Part shown: one piece after another, positions 62,104 through 64,000 of the stretch | Layout of the letters: each line of letters starts with the position of its first letter | How positions within the stretch are numbered: position 1 is the first letter of the stretch | DNA from: Janthinobacterium sp. 1_2014MBL_MicDiv | GTDB lineage: Bacteria > Pseudomonadota > Gammaproteobacteria > Burkholderiales > Burkholderiaceae_D | Assembly: GCF_001865675.1 (NCBI RefSeq) | Contig: NZ_CP011319.1 | Location: 496,001-560,000 of the forward strand | Reading direction: 5' to 3' | Length of the DNA: 64,000 nt | Made by a program: the position numbers and the translations under genes | Notes under the pieces: generated by a model | Told to the model about the DNA's origin: nothing | The model's input: the letters and a program-made list of their open reading frames with translations, nothing else | The model's database searches: none

Positions 62104-62907
62104 ATGCAGACTTATTTCTTTCTCATCGCCGCCCTGGGGTATGTGGTGTGCGCGGTGCTTCCCTCGTCCCGGGCCCGGCTGATTGCCGGCCTGACGGGCG
62201 TGGCCTGGCTGGCGCACGGCGCCACCCTGTGGTTCGACCTGATGGCGCCAGGCACCTTGCGCTTCGGTTTTTCCGCCATGCTGTCGGCCGCGCTGTGGGT
62301 ATCGGTGGGCGCCTACTGGATAGAAAACCGCAATTTCAGCCTCGATGGGCTGCGCCGGATGGTCATGCCCAGCGCCGTCATCGCCATCGGCCTGGCATGG
62401 GCCTTTCCCGGCAGCCAGGTCAGCATGGAAGGCAAGTCGGCCGTCTTCGGCTGGCATATCGCCGTGGCCGTGCTTGCCTACAGCACCCTGACGATCGCCG
62501 CCTTCCACGCCGTGTTGATGGCGTTGCAGGAATCGCGCCTGCATACGCGCAGCGAAAGCCGCGGTTTCATCGGCAGCGCGCTGGACCAGCTGCCGGCCCT
62601 GCTGACGATGGAAAAGTTGCTGTTTCGCATGATCGGCCTGGGCTTCATCCTGCTCAGTCTGACCGTCCTGTCGGGCATTGTGTTTTCCGAACAATTGTTT
62701 GGCAAGGCATTGAACTGGGATCACAAGTCAGTGTTTACCATGCTGTCGTGGCTGTTATTCGCCGCCTTGCTGGCCGGTCGCCGCTTCCGCGGCTGGCGCG
62801 GCAAGACGGCCTTGAGCTTTACACTGGCCGGTTTCGCTACCTTGCTACTGGCCTATGTCGGCAGCCGTTTTGTACTTGAAGTGGTTTTACACCGAGGATT
62901 CGCATGA
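62104..62907 (+). CDS. YpjD/CcsA-like inner-membrane protein
   Basis: A 267-aa protein with about eight membrane helices and the CcsA/HemX-type pattern (FGWHIAVAVLAYSTLTIAAFHAV, WDHKSVFTMLSWLLFAALLAGRR). The conserved His residues in FGWHIAV and WDHKSVF are those expected to bind haem in the cytochrome-c assembly superfamily. The gene is usually the divergent neighbour of ffh, where it is called ypjD. It overlaps the next gene by 4 bp. Confidence 0.85.
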   Translation: MQTYFFLIAALGYVVCAVLPSSRARLIAGLTGVAWLAHGATLWFDLMAPGTLRFGFSAMLSAALWVSVGAYWIENRNFSLDGLRRMVMPSAVIAIGLAWAFPGSQVSMEGKSAVFGWHIAVAVLAYSTLTIAAFHAVLMALQESRLHTRSESRGFIGSALDQLPALLTMEKLLFRMIGLGFILLSLTVLSGIVFSEQLFGKALNWDHKSVFTMLSWLLFAALLAGRRFRGWRGKTALSFTLAGFATLLLAYVGSRFVLEVVLHRGFA

Positions 62908-63164
62908 CACGTGTTTTATTCTGGCTGGCGCTGGTGTTCCTGGTGCTGTTCGCTATCCGCAGCAAGATCCGCGGCATGCAGCAGCGCGCCCGCGCGCAGC
63001 AGCAACAGCCGCCGCATCCGTTTGCACCGCCCGGCCGGCCGCAGGAATTGCCCGATGCCGAGCTGATGCTGTGCTGCGCCCATTGCGGCGTGTACTACCC
63101 GGCTTCCGAAAACGTGCAGGCCAAGGGCCACGATTACTGCAGTCACGCGCACGCCACCCTGTAG
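62904..63164 (+). CDS. PP0621-like small protein
   Basis: An 86-aa protein: one membrane helix (residues 4-20), a Gln/Pro-rich linker and a C-terminal block with CCAHCGVYYPASENV and CSHAHA that probably binds zinc (PP0621 family). The start overlaps the end of the YpjD-like gene. Role unknown; it accompanies ypjD and pil regulators in related genomes. Confidence 0.85.
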   Translation: MTRVLFWLALVFLVLFAIRSKIRGMQQRARAQQQQPPHPFAPPGRPQELPDAELMLCCAHCGVYYPASENVQAKGHDYCSHAHATL

Positions 63165-63292
63165 TGTCGGCCGGCGGGCAGGTAGGCCGCCGCCTCCCGC
63201 ATTGCTCATCCGTATCGTAACGTCCCCCACCGCCAGTCTGGCGTAGCATCTGCAGGAAGCGACCCGTAGCGCCATCGCAGAAAGGCCAGTCC

Positions 63293-64000
63293 ATGTCCCG
63301 CCTCAGCCCGCGTACCGTGGCCGCCATCGGCATGCCGCCGGCACCGCAATTGAGTGGCAACTCGGCCGCCATGCAGGCGCTGCGCGCGCAGATCGGCCGC
63401 ATCGCCTGCTGCGGCGCGCCGGTGGCCATCCGCGGCGAGTCGGGCAGCGGCAAGGAGTTGGCGGCGCGCGCCATCCATGCGCAGGGCGCGCGCGCCCCTT
63501 TTCCGTTTATCGCCGTCAATTGCGGGGCGATACCCGAAGCGCTGATGGAGGCGGAATTCTTTGGCTGCCGCCAGGGCGCCTATACGGGCGCGCTGCATGA
63601 ACGGCAGGGCCTGTTCCAGGCCGCGCACGGCGGCAGCCTGCTGCTCGATGAAGTCGACGACCTGCCGCTGGCCATGCAGGTAAAGCTGTTGCGCGCCCTG
63701 CAGGAGCGCCGCGTGCGCAAGCTGGGCGGCAGCACCGACGAAGCCGTCGATGTGCGCATCCTGTGCGCCAGCCAGCATGGCCTGGCGCGCGGCGTGGCGG
63801 CCGGCACCTTTCGCCGCGATCTGTATTACCGGCTCAATGTGATCGAGCTGGCCGTGCCGCCGTTGCGGGAACGGCTCGGCGATCTGCAGGTATTATGTGA
63901 GGCGATACTGGCGCGCCTGGCGCCAAGGCAGACCGTGCGGCTGGCGCCGCCGGTGCTGGCGGCACTGGGCAATTATGCGTTTCCAGGCAATGTGCGCGAG
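63293..64000 (+). CDS. PilR-like sigma-54 activator without receiver domain (cut by window end)
   Basis: At least 236 codons, open at the right edge. It starts MSRLSPRTVAAIGMPPAPQL and is followed at once by an AAA+ domain: Walker A GESGSGKELAARAIH, the loop GAYTGA, LLLDEVDDLPLAMQVKLLRALQ and RRDLYYRLNVIELAVPPLRER, close in style to PilR. PilR normally has a receiver domain of about 120 residues before this; only about 20 residues are present here. Upstream in-frame codons give no receiver. A DNA-binding helix should lie beyond the window. Confidence 0.8.
   Translation, partial: MSRLSPRTVAAIGMPPAPQLSGNSAAMQALRAQIGRIACCGAPVAIRGESGSGKELAARAIHAQGARAPFPFIAVNCGAIPEALMEAEFFGCRQGAYTGALHERQGLFQAAHGGSLLLDEVDDLPLAMQVKLLRALQERRVRKLGGSTDEAVDVRILCASQHGLARGVAAGTFRRDLYYRLNVIELAVPPLRERLGDLQVLCEAILARLAPRQTVRLAPPVLAALGNYAFPGNVRE

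Overview
The window is a GC-rich chromosomal segment, apparently from a betaproteobacterium. Protein styles (ParC/ParE, ProS, Ffh, KdpABCDE, DUF1841, a PP0621-like protein, a PilR-like AAA+ domain) and gene order fit Oxalobacteraceae, the Janthinobacterium/Massilia group. That placement is inference; no rRNA or tRNA gene is visible. Coding density is about 90 percent. High GC produces many long antisense frames, which were discarded.

Layout. 1-3550: a metalloprotease fused to a seven-repeat lectin-type propeller, a small conserved protein and an AT-rich secreted orphan. 3848-11905: a minus-strand cluster parE - hscC - membrane J-like protein - parC, with a strong LexA-type box upstream of parE. 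12184-20438: a potassium-uptake operon (30-aa membrane peptide, kdpF, kdpA, kdpB, kdpC, then kdpD, kdpE), with a GTAG-type repeat pair before kdpD. 20579-25565: TorF-like porin, a ParA-like protein with a degenerate P-loop, a DapA-type aldolase, a class-I amidotransferase-like hydrolase and an alginate-lyase-like protein. 25579-29530: a siderophore receptor with a signalling domain, preceded by a single gene in which an ECF sigma factor and a FecR-type regulator are fused, under a Fur-type box. 29764-35086: YbdK ligase and cation/proton antiporter; then MoxR ATPase, GNAT acetyltransferase and VWA protein.

35320-42210: two small cytochromes c, then norR divergent from nirK-ytfE-norB. Three GGT-N7-ACC sites and a sigma-54 promoter make this a well-supported NO-responsive regulon: nitrite to NO to N2O, plus Fe-S repair. 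42217-50946: housekeeping genes (DUF1841, nitroreductase, a lipoprotein-type malate:quinone oxidoreductase, rppH, proS, lytic transglycosylase, SWIB protein, ffh). 51126-61899: a second iron-uptake block with a Fur-type box, separate fecI/fecR, a receptor without the signalling domain, DUF3649-PepSY-DUF3325, macAB and an orphan binding protein. It lies between ffh and a ypjD-like gene, which are often adjacent elsewhere. 62104-64000: ypjD-like, PP0621-like and a PilR-like activator lacking a receiver domain, cut by the window end.

The strongest candidate for something new is the fused sigma/anti-sigma gene at 28146-29462. It appears to have lost most of the FecR cytosolic domain and would tether the sigma factor to the membrane. 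Next are the Hsp70/J pair inside a topoisomerase IV cluster with a LexA-type box (the J protein has an altered HPD and three AELWGV motifs), the lipoprotein-type Mqo, and the leaderless metalloprotease-lectin.
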